A DNA stretch of 64,000 bases, taken from NCBI GenBank assembly GCA_039654915.1, contig CM077594.1:107150893-107214892 (forward strand), read 5' to 3'. The notes beneath the pieces are model-generated. The model was given only the letters and a program-made list of their open reading frames with translations, had not been told where the DNA came from and made no database searches. Positions within the stretch are counted from its first letter, which is position 1. Every line of letters begins with the position of its first letter. This DNA comes from Aquilaria yunnanensis. Lineage: Eukaryota; Streptophyta; Magnoliopsida; Malvales; Thymelaeaceae. Positions 25,543-36,584 of this stretch are shown in pieces. Both the position numbers and the translations under genes were made by a program.

Positions 25543-26709
25543 CTTATGTTGTCTTTGAGTGCAAGTATCTTGATCCAGGTCCAAGCTGCCCAAACCCGAA
25601 AGCCTGGTTCACCAACTCCATTTCTATTAACTAAAATTTTATTGCATCTTGTGGGCTAGATGTTTGGAAGTGTTTGAATGTGAAAAATTTTCTTACATTT
25701 CTTTTCCAAATTTTCCTTTATAAAACTTTGTGTTTGTGACTTGCTTTAAGGAATTGGAAAAGTTTTCTAAACTTTGTATAGCTCATTTGATAACGTGCAA
25801 ACATCTAAAACAAAAATTTCCATTTTAAAATATGAGTCTCTTGAGTTTTGAAAACAAGATCTTTTACTCCCTTAAAATAAGCTATTAATTCAAACCTTTA
25901 TTAAAGAAAATTTACACCTAATTCGGCTTAATTAATATGCTTTCGGCCATTTGATTTTTTTTTCTTTTCATTTGACCTAGTTAAATATGTCAAGCTTTTT
26001 GTAAATCACCTCTACCTTCATGTTTACAAAGTTTGCCCTCTTATCTACCCAAGACCAAACCATGGTCAATCGTCATTTATCCATAACAACTTTTATGTGA
26101 GTGCCCTCACCCTCCTTTGTTGAACATGTTTGCTTACCCGATAGCTTGCCAAATGCAAATTAACGTCGGACTTGAACTAGCGACACGAGAGTTGGTGAAG
26201 GTAGGTGAGGAGCTATACGTTTGTTCAAGGGGGAAGGGGGGAGGGTGAGGCACGGGGGCTAGTGGGTTGGGTGATTGTGTTTGACAAGGGACAATGAAGG
26301 GGGAAGGTAGGCTGCAAGAGCTGGAAGTGCTTGGTTTAGGTGTGTGAAGGGTATGAGATGGTGTTAGGTAGGTAGGATGACACCATCTGTAAATATGGTG
26401 AAGCTAGAGATCAAGTATCTTATTGTTTGACATATTTAACTAGGCCAAATGGAAAAAAGATGTAACTTAATGGTAACCAAATTGCATTTAGAAAAAAAAA
26501 ATGAGAAAAATTTAAACAATTGAATGTCATCTTAAATTCCCGGAGCTTTCTAAATTCTTTATTCTTTAAGAAGAAAAATGAAGTGTTTTGCAAGGAAGAC
26601 ATTGTAACTATGTAAGTTTAACATGGATTGAAAATGTTAGGTTTTGTATGATTTTTTTAAAAAAATATAAGGTATTTTTGCAATAATTTGTTGCTCCCCT
26701 TCCCCCCAG

Positions 26710-27270
26710 TTAGGGCTGTAAATGAATTGAACAAACACGAACAAGCTCTATTCGTATTCGTTTATTTAGATTTTAATATAATAAAAATATTAACACGAAC
26801 AACCCTTATTTCTGCTCGTTTGTTCGTTTAGTGAAAAAAAGTATTCATGTTTATTTATGAACAACTATAAACAAATCAAACAAATGGACATGATCGTGAA
26901 CAAGAATAAATGAATGTGTTTGCGAACAATGCATATGAACAAGTTCAGGAACAATTTAAATGAACTTAACAAACAAGCATATACATAAACGCAAACAAAC
27001 ATTATTTTGATCTAAGTAACTAATAAAAACCTAAACTTGAAAGGGGATAATGATCACATATGAATGGTCTATATAGACATAAATAAGTATGCATACTAAT
27101 ATAAATAATAAATAAATAAATAAATAAAAATACAGATTTGTTCGTGTCTATTTTTTAAATAAATGAACCGAACACAATTTTTGTGTTCATTATTTAGCTT
27201 AATAAATAAAAATAAACAAACCCCCAACAAATTGTTGACAAATTTGGCTATGTTCATTTACAGCCTTACC
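26710..27270. mobile_element. AT-rich inverted-repeat element
   Basis: The left end TTAGGGCTGTAAATGAATTG (26710) is mirrored by the right end ...GTTCATTTACAGCCTTAC (27252-27269). The core shared inverted repeat is GGCTGTAAATGAA. The interior is rich in GAACAAA and ATAAATAAA motifs and encodes nothing. It is similar in style to 6690-7100. Class and target duplication are unresolved. Confidence 0.55.
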
Positions 27271-27279
27271 CGGTTCGTT

Positions 27280-28041
27280 TCGGACCACTCGCGTCGACGT
27301 ATGAAGCTCCAATTTTGCAGCACCACCAAAACTCAGATATGGGAAAGAGAAAAAGAAGGTCCCGACGTTTTCAGATGCCATCAGAAAATCGAAAGTCACG
27401 CGGGAAACAGAAAATGGCAGCCTTCAAATTGCCCCGACTCTCCACAAACCACATATTTTATCTCGATTCCACCAACAGGGTTAATCGCTTCTGCCGAAGC
27501 CTTCGCCTTCTGATTCTGAACCAGAGGAACTCTCCCTCGTCACTGCGGCAGTGGTGCGGCTGTGCTTCCCTCTGGCGGCCGCTTCCCTTCAGACCACCTC
27601 GTCCTCTCCGGTACAGAAATTGTTTTTGGCTTTTCTTCTCCCAGACATATCAATGCGTAGTAGAGATTGAAATATTTTAGTAAACATTGAGGCTTAAATC
27701 TGAAAACACTCGTGAAACCTCTTTATTTTAGCTTTTTCTGAATCATCTGCAGCGCTGGGTCAGCATGTTTATGTACATCATTTTTCGTGTGAGACTCTGA
27801 AATAGCTGAACTGAAGTTTAGGCTGAGTTTATGTTTCTTTTCCAATCATCTCGGGAGAAAATCCCAACCTTGCCCGTCAGCGGGAACTGATTCTTCGAAA
27901 CCCACAGCCGGTCCCGTCTTGAGCTTTTTTTTTTATTTATGATAATTCATCCAACAGTCCTTTCCCTTACATATACAAAACTCTAAGGTTGCTAACTGTC
28001 TCTGTTCATGCCGTGAATGTGTGTGCTTGCTCTAGGCAAAA
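27280..28041 (+). other. Upstream region of the GDSL gene with unassigned open frames
   Basis: This region has a higher GC content than its surroundings from 27300 to 27620. Two overlapping plus-strand frames are open for over 110 codons (27163-27513 and 27315-27680), one Arg/Lys-rich. No family was recognised. It may be the leader of the GDSL gene, a gene fragment or chance. Confidence 0.3.
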
Positions 28042-29587
28042 ATGGAGAAGAAGAACTTGGACCTTATTTGCCTCATTTGGATATTAGTTTTTGGATTAGT
28101 GGCAGAGGTAAGATCAGTTGGAGATGGTGAACCATGTGAGTTCCCGGCAATATTCAACTTTGGGGACTCCAATTCGGCCACTGGAGAAAATATTACAACA
28201 TCTGGAGTAGTCTCTGCTGCCTTAGGCCATTTGGCAGGAAGGCTAAGTGACGGCCGCCTGATCATAGATTTTATAGGTACAATAAGGTCCCAATTTCGGT
28301 TTTACTTGTGTGATAAGTTAAGCCAGTGAAAATTAAGTATTGAAGCTATAGTTGAGCTTGGCAACAAGACATGTTTCAGGTTCTCGTTTCTGTTGGTTGT
28401 TGCAGCTGAGAGTTTGAAGCTACCACATCTAACTGCATATCCGATCTCAACTGGGACTGATTTCAAGTATGGTGCCAATTTTGCTCATGGAGGTGCAAGC
28501 ATTACGCCACCTGGTCTCAAAGGCGGTGTTCTCGGACTTCAGATTTCTGACTTCATTCAGTTCAAAGCCAAGGCCACTGATCTATATAAACAGTTCAATC
28601 GTAAGTGTCTTATAAACAAATTCAGCCTGCAAAGATGTGCATCAATTTATAAACCATTTGTTGGTGTTCTTTATCACCAGAGACAACCCCACCAAACAAG
28701 ATCATTGTACCAACTCCTGAGGGCTTCTCAAAGGCTTTGTACACTATTGATATTGGCCATAACGATCTTGCCCAAGGTTTTGAGCATTCAACCCCTAGAG
28801 AAGTCATAGAATCTATTCCTGCTATTTTGAGCCAGTTTGCTCAAGCAGTGGAGGTAACCAAAAGGAAAATGCCTGCTTATTCATATCTTCAGCATAAGCA
28901 CTTCTAAGTTATGTCGCTATACCAACTCATTCACATTGATGCGCTTATTATAGAATATTTCATTTTTCTCTACCCTGATAGCAACTGTATAAAGAGGGGG
29001 CAAGGTTCTTTTGGGTGCATAACACAGGCCCAATTGGGTGCCTGCCAGTTAACTACATCCTGGACCCGACACAATCCGGCAACATGGATCAGAATGGATG
29101 TGTTAAGCCTCGAAATGAAGTGGCTGAAGAGTTTAATCGGCAGCTAAAGAGCAGGATATCCAATTTGAGAGCACAACTCTCAGATGCAGTAATCACTTAT
29201 GTGGATGTCTATTCCATCAAATATGAATTAGTAAGTCACGCCAAGAGTCTAGGTAACTACATTCACTCATACAATCATGTTTTGCAGCTTGTTACGGTTA
29301 TTTATATGGGATTGAAAATACTGATAATTCTGTCTCGGTTGGCAGGTTTCATGGATCCCTTGAACTTCTGCTGTCAGATATTTCCAGTACCCATTAATGG
29401 TTGTGAGACAAAAGCCATAGTAAATGGAACAGCTTATGGAAATGCATGTAAAGATCCTTCGAGGCGCATTGTGTGGGATGGTGTACACTACACAGAGGCA
29501 GCTAACAGTTGGATAGCACAACAAATTATCAATGGAAGCTTCTCTGATCCACCAGTATCAGTTCAGAATTCTTGTCATCATCCTTGA
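28042..29587 (+). CDS. GDSL esterase/lipase, secreted (SGNH hydrolase)
   Basis: Predicted extracellular SGNH-family hydrolase of the plant clade that includes At3g27950, At3g26430 and ENOD8-like proteins; the substrate is unknown. Exons 28042-28276, 28406-28600, 28681-28853, 28982-29252 and 29346-29587 join in frame to 372 codons (371 aa) with GT-AG borders. A signal peptide is visible (residues 1-25, IWILVFGLVAEVRS). Catalytic blocks: Ser43 in FNFGDSNS, Gly/Asn in GANFAHGG, Asn in DIGHNDL, and Asp336/His339 in WDGVHYTEAAN. Block I is unusual: after GDSNS it reads ATGENITTSGVV instead of the common DTGG form, and the segment before the AGRLSDGRL motif is short. The decayed paralogue lies 5 kb upstream in the same orientation. 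Confidence 0.88.
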
Positions 29588-30756
29588 AACATTTGATGGT
29601 GTCACTGCAAAAGAAAAAAAAAAGATGGCTAAAAAGTAAAAACAAACTTGGAGTTGGAATACTTTGCTTAAGGCTTACCAAAGCAAACCCTTGTCATGAA
29701 GGGCAACTTTATATTTTTACAGCAATTTATATATCTATTCCATTACCTGACAAGCATGTTAGAATACTGTATTTGTTATCTAATTGAAAATGTGCTTGAT
29801 TAAGTTGTTTTCAGAATGTGTTTCGTGAACACTGTTTTGTTTATGCATTCTTATGTACCTCTAGCTTTTCATGAGAGGGCCTGAAATTACTTGGAATAAA
29901 ACAACAGGAGGGACTTCAGACCATATGATGTGAAAATCCTGTTTAGTCAACAAATCAGATTTAACGAATGCACTTGTGCGATTGCCTTGTTGATGAAACA
30001 AAGGGCACATTGTAGGGCGGCCTGAATTCCATGTACCATTCAAGGTTGTCTTAATCAAACTTGGATTATCCGTCTGATATGATTTAAGAGTTCATGATTA
30101 AAGTGTGAAACTTATGCTGCCAAATTTAGATTTGAGGTTAGTTCAGATGATCTCTTCAATTGATGCTCTTCAAAGCATTTCAACTTTCAAGTTAGGCAGA
30201 TGAGTCCATTCTTTCATTTTCAGGGCTCAGCTTCTAGCAGTGAAATCCACATCCCAGCTACTGCCACAACAAGCCTTGAAAGGCAATTCTATTTCTATTT
30301 CTTCTTCTTTTTCCAACTAATCATGAATCTGGGTTCCGAAGCACAGCTAGGCAACGTTTCGCATCAACTACCGAAGAAAACAAAAATGGACCAAAACTAT
30401 TTACGAATAGTTCCCAAGAATGTGTTGACCTGAGACTATTCTAGAGGCCCAAAAAAACAAAAAAAAAAAACAAAAACAAAAAGGAGGAACAACTGCCAAT
30501 GTCACATCCTTTTTCAATTATTCTTCCAACAACGAGTTTGGTGTAAAAGATCATCAAAAGCCAGCATTTCTTTATTAAAAAATATGGATGTACAGACAAG
30601 AATGCCACGAAAGGGAAACTGAAAGTCCCGTAATCAATTAATACAAATTTTAAAAACAGATTATACCCTTATTCTTTTTCTTTCCCCTAAATATTTCCAG
30701 CAGTAATGTTGTAAAGAAACAAGTCCCCTATTTTTCTTCCCGCCCTATGTACATAA
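29588..30756. other. Spacer between convergent GDSL and KLCR genes
   Basis: It should hold the 3' UTRs of both genes. An A-rich patch lies at 30450-30485. No additional coding frame, RNA or transposon structure was recognised. Confidence 0.45.
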
Positions 30757-32949
30757 TCAGCATTCTGACATCCCAATGCCATTACTCTGTATGATCTGAG
30801 TCTTTGCATCAAGGAGGCTAAGCAAAGCTCTAGACTTCCGATTTCTGACCCTGCCTGCTTCCTTCAACAGCACAGCCAGTCTTCTTTTCTCATCATCAAC
30901 ATCAGGATTCGCAGTTCCCAGCTTCTGCTCTCTCATATCAACAACAAATTCCAAAATTCCAATGGCATCCTCAGTCCTGCAGAACCATACACATGAGAAC
31001 CACAACATAAAACTTAAGAACTGGACATTTAAAACATGCGAGTTGTTGTACCTTCCCATAGCATCATAAGTCCCAGCTAGGTTGCTGTACACCCCCAAAG
31101 TGTCAGGGTGATGAGGACCGTATTCCTTTTCCAAAATGCTTCTTGCTTCTTCAAACAGATCTGCAGCCTCGTTTATAGCATAACGCTGCACACATGCAAG
31201 ACCCATTTGGTTAATGGCAATCCCAAGCAACGCTGATTTCTTCTCTCCACTAGCTCGGAATTTTGTGACTGCACTTTTCAAGGTGTCATAAGATTCAGCG
31301 TAGCTTCCCATCATGTAATATATGACCCCCATCTGTGCTTCAATGCCTGCAATTGTGCTCTGCTGGCCTTGTGCGTCACGGAACAAGTTCAAGGCCTTCT
31401 TGAGCAACTTGACTGCTTGGTCTAGTTCATCCATGGATTGATATATTGCAGCAATATCAATTAGGCCGCTGGCTATCTCTTCGGATGGGATACCGGGATT
31501 AGGCTTCGCATAGATCCGGAGAGCATTTTTGCAGTATGATCTGGAATCCCTCAGTTTTCCTATTTTGTTGTATAGATCAGCCAAACGAACATAAACTGAG
31601 GCAACAGATGGATGATTCTCTCCCTTTGCTGTTTTAAGGACTGTCAGCGCTTTCTGATAAGCAAAAACTGCCTCATCAAACCGTGCCAAGGCTAAATATG
31701 CATCTCCGATGCTGCGATCAACCAAAGCTGCCTCCTCTTCATCGCCATTTGCTGCCATTGCCATGCTAGCCAGAACATAATGCTCAAGTGCAGCTTCGTA
31801 GTCACCCTTTGAGTCACAGATCAATCCCATTAGTCTTCTATCCGCTGCTTCTTCAATGGAAGCTGGGGAACCATTTTCTCTGTTAATGTCCAAGGCCATT
31901 TGACAAAGCTTCTCTGCCTCATCAAATTGCGAAGCCTGAACATGTGCCTCAGCCAAATATCTGCAGGTTTCCCCTACTCTGGGATCATTTTCCCCCAAAA
32001 CTTGTTTTTGGATCTCCAGTCCTGCGGTGTAACACAAGATGGAATTCTCAGTGTGACCCAGCATCGCGTAAGTATCACCTAACTGCATGCAACCGGCAAA
32101 CTTAGCAAGTGCATGAGTTTGGCCATCCTCAATCACCGGAATTTCAATCGACTGCTCCAGAAGTGGAATTGCCTCATTGTGCTGGCCTAATTTGCAGCGC
32201 AATGCTGCCAGAACATGCAAACACATGACCAGCTCAAGATTTGGTTTCCCATCTGCACATTTCTCAAATGATTTCAATGACCTGAGACCAAATTCAAGAG
32301 CCTTCAGCGGATTCTCACCAGCCACAATCATCTCCCTTGTCTGTTTAAGCAGGAACGGTCCAAGGTCAGGACTGACCTCCTCCGCCTCAGAAAAATCATC
32401 TGCTCCCCTCTCCAGCTTTGCACTAAATAGTGCAAGATTCTTGTGCTTCTTCATAGAAAGAGGTGAGCGATGTTTTCTCAAACTCTTTCTGTCAACTGGG
32501 GGTTTCGATTTGGCAGGCCCATTCTTAACCTTGTTCACAGTTACTTTATCATCAAGCAAGCTCTCTTTCTTCGGGGTCAGGTCAGCGGCAACAGCTGCAC
32601 ATTCCTCTTGACCCCCCACCAGCATTTCCTTTGTTATCTCTTCATCCACATAATCCCCAACAAGATGGCGCAATTCTGAATCGATTCTTGACTCCTCGCC
32701 GTATGACAGAAAGCTTGCCCTGGAAGGAGACTGATCAGAGCTTTGCATCTCACAGACATTGTGATAAAGCTGCTCAATGGAGGCCTCAGCCACACCATCC
32801 ACCGCGAGATCAATCGAGCCGCTTCGTGGACTCTGAGGGCTCAGTGGACTTCTTGGCGACCTCTCCCGAGTAAAGCTGTCCTTCAACTTCCCATACTTTT
32901 CATCAACCCCATTCCCCGCAACCATCGCATCCATAGCTAGTCCAGGCAT
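30757..32949 (-). CDS. KLCR2: Kinesin light chain-related TPR protein (KLCR/CMU)
   Basis: Plant TPR scaffold of the KLCR (also named CMU) family, which associates with cortical microtubules and keeps cellulose synthase tracks in place; it also partners with IQD proteins. Two coding exons: 32949-31052 and 30976-30757, with one 75-bp intron, joining to 705 aa. The start MPGLAMDA lies five bases after a probable splice acceptor, which excludes the in-frame upstream Leu-rich extension. The N-terminus is Ser/Pro-rich (SPRSPLSPQSPRSGS), followed by the family signature ASIEQLYHNVCEM and SPSRASFLSYG. A basic linker (about 150-190) leads to about ten TPR units (about 210-640), and the C-terminus is KEAGRVRNRKSRALLSLL. 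It is closest to Arabidopsis At3g27960; which of the KLCR paralogues it is remains an inference. Confidence 0.9.
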   Translation of the reverse strand: MPGLAMDAMVAGNGVDEKYGKLKDSFTRERSPRSPLSPQSPRSGSIDLAVDGVAEASIEQLYHNVCEMQSSDQSPSRASFLSYGEESRIDSELRHLVGDYVDEEITKEMLVGGQEECAAVAADLTPKKESLLDDKVTVNKVKNGPAKSKPPVDRKSLRKHRSPLSMKKHKNLALFSAKLERGADDFSEAEEVSPDLGPFLLKQTREMIVAGENPLKALEFGLRSLKSFEKCADGKPNLELVMCLHVLAALRCKLGQHNEAIPLLEQSIEIPVIEDGQTHALAKFAGCMQLGDTYAMLGHTENSILCYTAGLEIQKQVLGENDPRVGETCRYLAEAHVQASQFDEAEKLCQMALDINRENGSPASIEEAADRRLMGLICDSKGDYEAALEHYVLASMAMAANGDEEEAALVDRSIGDAYLALARFDEAVFAYQKALTVLKTAKGENHPSVASVYVRLADLYNKIGKLRDSRSYCKNALRIYAKPNPGIPSEEIASGLIDIAAIYQSMDELDQAVKLLKKALNLFRDAQGQQSTIAGIEAQMGVIYYMMGSYAESYDTLKSAVTKFRASGEKKSALLGIAINQMGLACVQRYAINEAADLFEEARSILEKEYGPHHPDTLGVYSNLAGTYDAMGRYNNSHVLNVQFLSFMLWFSCVWFCRTEDAIGILEFVVDMREQKLGTANPDVDDEKRRLAVLLKEAGRVRNRKSRALLSLLDAKTQIIQSNGIGMSEC

Positions 32950-32953
32950 TTCA

Positions 32954-33480
32954 CTGAAAAACAAAATTTGAAACCTGAAAAGTAGAAGCAACAGTAAAGA
33001 AACAATAAGATAAAGAGTGACTAACATGCATTTATAGCAAGAATTACAGCTCAATCATCAGCATCTTCAACAACTACCGTCATTACACCTCCCTTTTACC
33101 CAATTCAGCATTCTTAATTCACCGTGACCCGGCATTGTCAACTAATCAATCCTCCTAAAAATTACCCAGAAGAATATGAAAATGATGAGGGATTAAAGAG
33201 AGACTACTGATACAATGTAAACCAACTTACAATGATTTTTCAGTAACTAAACTCCAAAATAAAACCAGACAAAAGCCAGAAGAGACAGAAGCAATTAAGA
33301 CAAACTGGGGAAACAATGAATGTTACATGTTGGATGATTCTAAATGATAAATGACTGCTACCTGGTGAAATTGCTTGTTTAAGGAAGAAAAGTGGGCCGC
33401 TTTTAATTTTCAATGCTGTGGCTGCGTTGTACAGGTGGGAAGATGGATTGGGTTGGCTTCCTTGGCCTCTATTTATCTCT
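32954..33480 (-). promoter_or_regulatory. KLCR 5' leader with predicted leader intron
   Basis: An acceptor (TTTTTCAG at about 32961-32954) precedes the start codon, and a donor CACCAG/GTAGCA lies at 33362/33361. A leader intron of about 408 bp is therefore likely, with a short first exon upstream of 33362. The transcription start was not determined. Confidence 0.55.
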
Positions 33481-34869
33481 GTTTTTGTTTTTCAGTGCTT
33501 ATTTTGAAGCATGGACAAGGAGAAGATGAAAAGTGGAATTTAGGAAGCTAATCAGGGGCAAACTGGGGAGAAAATTAAATAAATAATTGAGATTTCTACG
33601 GATAATATTTGCATTATAGTAGCGTTGCAGATGCAGAAGCCAGAGAGGTGGGATGTTTAAGCAATTAGGAAGGCGACCTCTCTCCCACCTTTTTCGCTCT
33701 CTACAACCTCTTTTTTGTTATTATTTTTTCTTTTCCCGATTCACAAATTCTCCCTTTTCCTTTTCCTTTTTCTTTTTTTATTTGCTTTTGAGTTCTGCAA
33801 ATGGTTTTTTTTTTTTTTTTTTTTTGGTAATCGCAATTGTTTTTGTTTTTTTGGCCTTTGGTTCTTGAGAATTTGGCGGGATCAACGGCTTTTAGTTTTG
33901 TACGCGAAAAGTAAGGGGATCCGCTGACGTGACAGCGGCAGTGTAACCAGGGAGGTGAAAGATTAATGGGATTTGGACACGTGGCGGGAGGCGATTCCGG
34001 GATGGAGGAGGTGTAGGAGTCCACGTGGACCAGGGATCCAGCTGCGATCGTGCTGTCTCGTAAGGGTAACATATTTAAAATCGGAATTCCCTTGGTGGTC
34101 CTACATGAGATAAGCCCAATAATGGTGGTCCCCAAAAGGCCTTGGCGGCCCATTCAAATGAAATCATTCTCAATATACTCAGAATAAATTGATTGATTAT
34201 GTATAGATATATAAATATTTTTATTTTTCTCTTTTTTTTTTCCTATGATTATCGCGTCTTTCCTGTTCCCTACCAATATGTACCTTTTTGGAATATGTAC
34301 GACATAAAAATGTATAATATTTTGGAATATGTCATTGATTTTTAATTGGGTGATGAGTAGATTCCTAGAAACATAGGCGTAGAATAATCTCCATTAAAGA
34401 ACATTATAGTCTCTGTGAGAAACCTGAAGCTGAAAGTTTTTTTTTTCTTAAAGAAAAACCTTGGAGGGTGGAGAATTTTATTAACCATAAAAAAAAAACT
34501 AATGGCACTTACATTAGAATTCAGGAGCCTGGATATAAAAAGCGCCAAAGCTCCACATCCATTTAACTGTATCACATAGGCAAAATCAGAATACAAACTA
34601 AAATAAACTTCTAATATCTATACTTGCCTTAACACTAATAGACTCAATAACTGACTAAATAATATGCTCAAGGGATCGATGAAGATTTCTTTTTTCATCC
34701 GTTGATTTATAATCAGGCTTAGACTATAGAGTTGCAGGGAGAAAAATGGCACGACTTATGTTTTGTACTTAGTAACACTTTTTTTCAAGGATTTATCCCA
34801 GAATAAGTGATATTTTCTTTATATTTTTCATGCACATTTTTCTAAATCATATTAATATAATATATTTAG
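33481..34869. other. Intergenic upstream of KLCR
   Basis: It holds a polypyrimidine stretch (33690-33850, including a 21-base T run) and is otherwise ordinary AT-rich spacer. Open frames in the T-rich part are low-complexity. The promoter of KLCR should lie near its left end. Confidence 0.4.
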
Positions 34870-35313
34870 CAAAAATTTCCTGGCTCCTTGAGGTATAGGT
34901 AAACTTACAATTGTGTCATCCTATTTTAAATACCTACAGTTACCCACACTTGTCGGTAGCTCTGTCAGTGTGACTGCTAAGAAAATGGGTCTTAGTGAAC
35001 ATTGTAATTTGTTATCCTGAAAATGTCCTCTTGCCCAGTATATTAGCTCTGACCAACAACGGCTCAGCTCGATTCTTCATCTGCCATTTTCATGCGTTGT
35101 TTTCCTTTGATGCTAGTTTATCTCTTCTTTTTCTGCCATCGTTAGACATTCTTCTAAGAATGCTACTGCTAGCTTTTTCCAGTCATGATGAAAGGTTAAT
35201 TTTTTTTTATTTTATCATATTTGAAATTTGAATTTAGGGTTTAGGGTGTGAATTTGGATTATGAATGGGGACGATGTCTATGACCTAGTGGTGGTGTCTT
35301 TGATGTGTTTAGG

Positions 35314-35760
35314 ATGTCTGGAAGCAGTGTCAACAAGTCTAATTTTGAACATCAAAGGTTTGGAAACAAGTGCTGTAAGTATGGTCATCAAGCTTTAGTT
35401 AGAATTTTAGAGTCTGAGAAAAACCCAAAGAGGCTTTATTATGCATGTAGGGATAAGAAATGCAAGTATTGGAGTTGATGTATGCCAATAAAGGGAGGTA
35501 GACAAAGTGGGTGGGGTGGACAGAGTTCAAAAGCATTTGAAGAAGTAGGGATTGGTTGTAAAGGGCATTCTGAGGTAAATCAGTGTCCTGCATAAGATGG
35601 AAGTAGTATTTTGGGTGTAATTGACAATGAGGCTGATAAACTTGATGAGATTGAAAGTGTTGTTAGAAGAACAAGAGGGATTGTCAGTTTAACTTTGAAA
35701 ACCAATGTAATTATGTATGTTGTTGTAATTGGTGTTTTAGTGATGACAATGAACAAGTGA
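35314..35760 (+). pseudogene. GRF-type zinc finger protein with C-terminal membrane segment, two in-frame stops
   Basis: A single reading frame of 149 codons runs from ATG 35314 to TGA 35758-35760. It is interrupted only by TGA at 35476 and TAA at 35593. It encodes a GRF-like zinc-binding motif (CCKYGHQALVRIL, then NPKRLYYAC and KKCKYWS), an acidic/helical middle (NEADKLDEIESVVRR) and a C-terminal hydrophobic helix (VIMYVVVIGVLVMTM). This layout matches the plant At4g04775-like family. The first stop sits where this motif usually has Trp (TGA for TGG). It lies inside the MULE, convergent with the transposase. Decay looks slight. Confidence 0.7.
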
Positions 35761-36584
35761 GATTGTTTGTCTCTGTCTTTGGTTCTTGTATGTTTAAAGG
35801 GGTAATTCGACAACAAACAAAAAGTTCCAGATCCAGAGTTATGTTGTATTTTGAAGGGGTAAGTGAAAAACGAAGAATTTGTTGAGCAATTGGCACAGTG
35901 TTGTATTTTAATGGTGTAATTGAAAAACAAATGATGTGTAGTTGAAAAAGTAAGAATATGTTGAACTTGTTGAATAAATGGCAATATACATGAATGTGTT
36001 GGATATGTTAAGAGGTTGATTAAAAAACAACAATTTCTTACAATCCATATATTGCCACTTTTATAATCTTGTAAAATCCTTTTAGGAGGATGACACCAGC
36101 ATCTAAAGTAAGAAAAATACATTTTCATCAACCTACATGTCCAGTTTGCCATTTGGAAGTTCCATCAAAATCATAAGGTACCTAACATATTTAAGTCTAG
36201 ATGCTAACTTAATCATTCTACAAAATTTTTCTATGCATACATAGACATCTAGCAGACTTCAAGTAGTGGAACCAGCAATTTTCTTTCCCTTATTAGCTGT
36301 AGACGGTTTATGTTGTACATTTGGGTTCTCTTTTAGCCTATAAAGGAAAAGAATGGTCAATAAGCAACCATTAAAGACAACTGAATTTGGTCAATTAATT
36401 GTACCTTGTTTGCAGCAGGGCTTAGGCTATTGCATGTTCTCATATTATGACCAATTGTGAAACATTTGCTGCAAGTCATAATGCCTGATCTTGCAGTGGT
36501 TTCGATCTATCTAGCTTTCATTCTTCTATTCTTCTTAGGCTTACTAAGTTTCCTTCAAATTGAGGATAGAAGAATAGATGTTTC

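Larger units (their letters stand above)
23035..26709. other. Intergenic, mostly the remains of an LTR element
   Basis: No host gene is recognised. A pair of diverged direct repeats (23719- and 25203-) suggests an old LTR retroelement, described separately. The stretch 25560-26709 is AT-rich with a G-rich patch near 26220-26350; nothing coding was seen. Confidence 0.4.

Noticed and set aside
32177..32940. Plus-strand frames up to 144 codons over KLCR
   Set aside because: Antisense shadows of the large KLCR exon.
33653..34153. Frames over the polypyrimidine stretch upstream of KLCR
   Set aside because: Composition-driven, with no domain or conservation signal visible.
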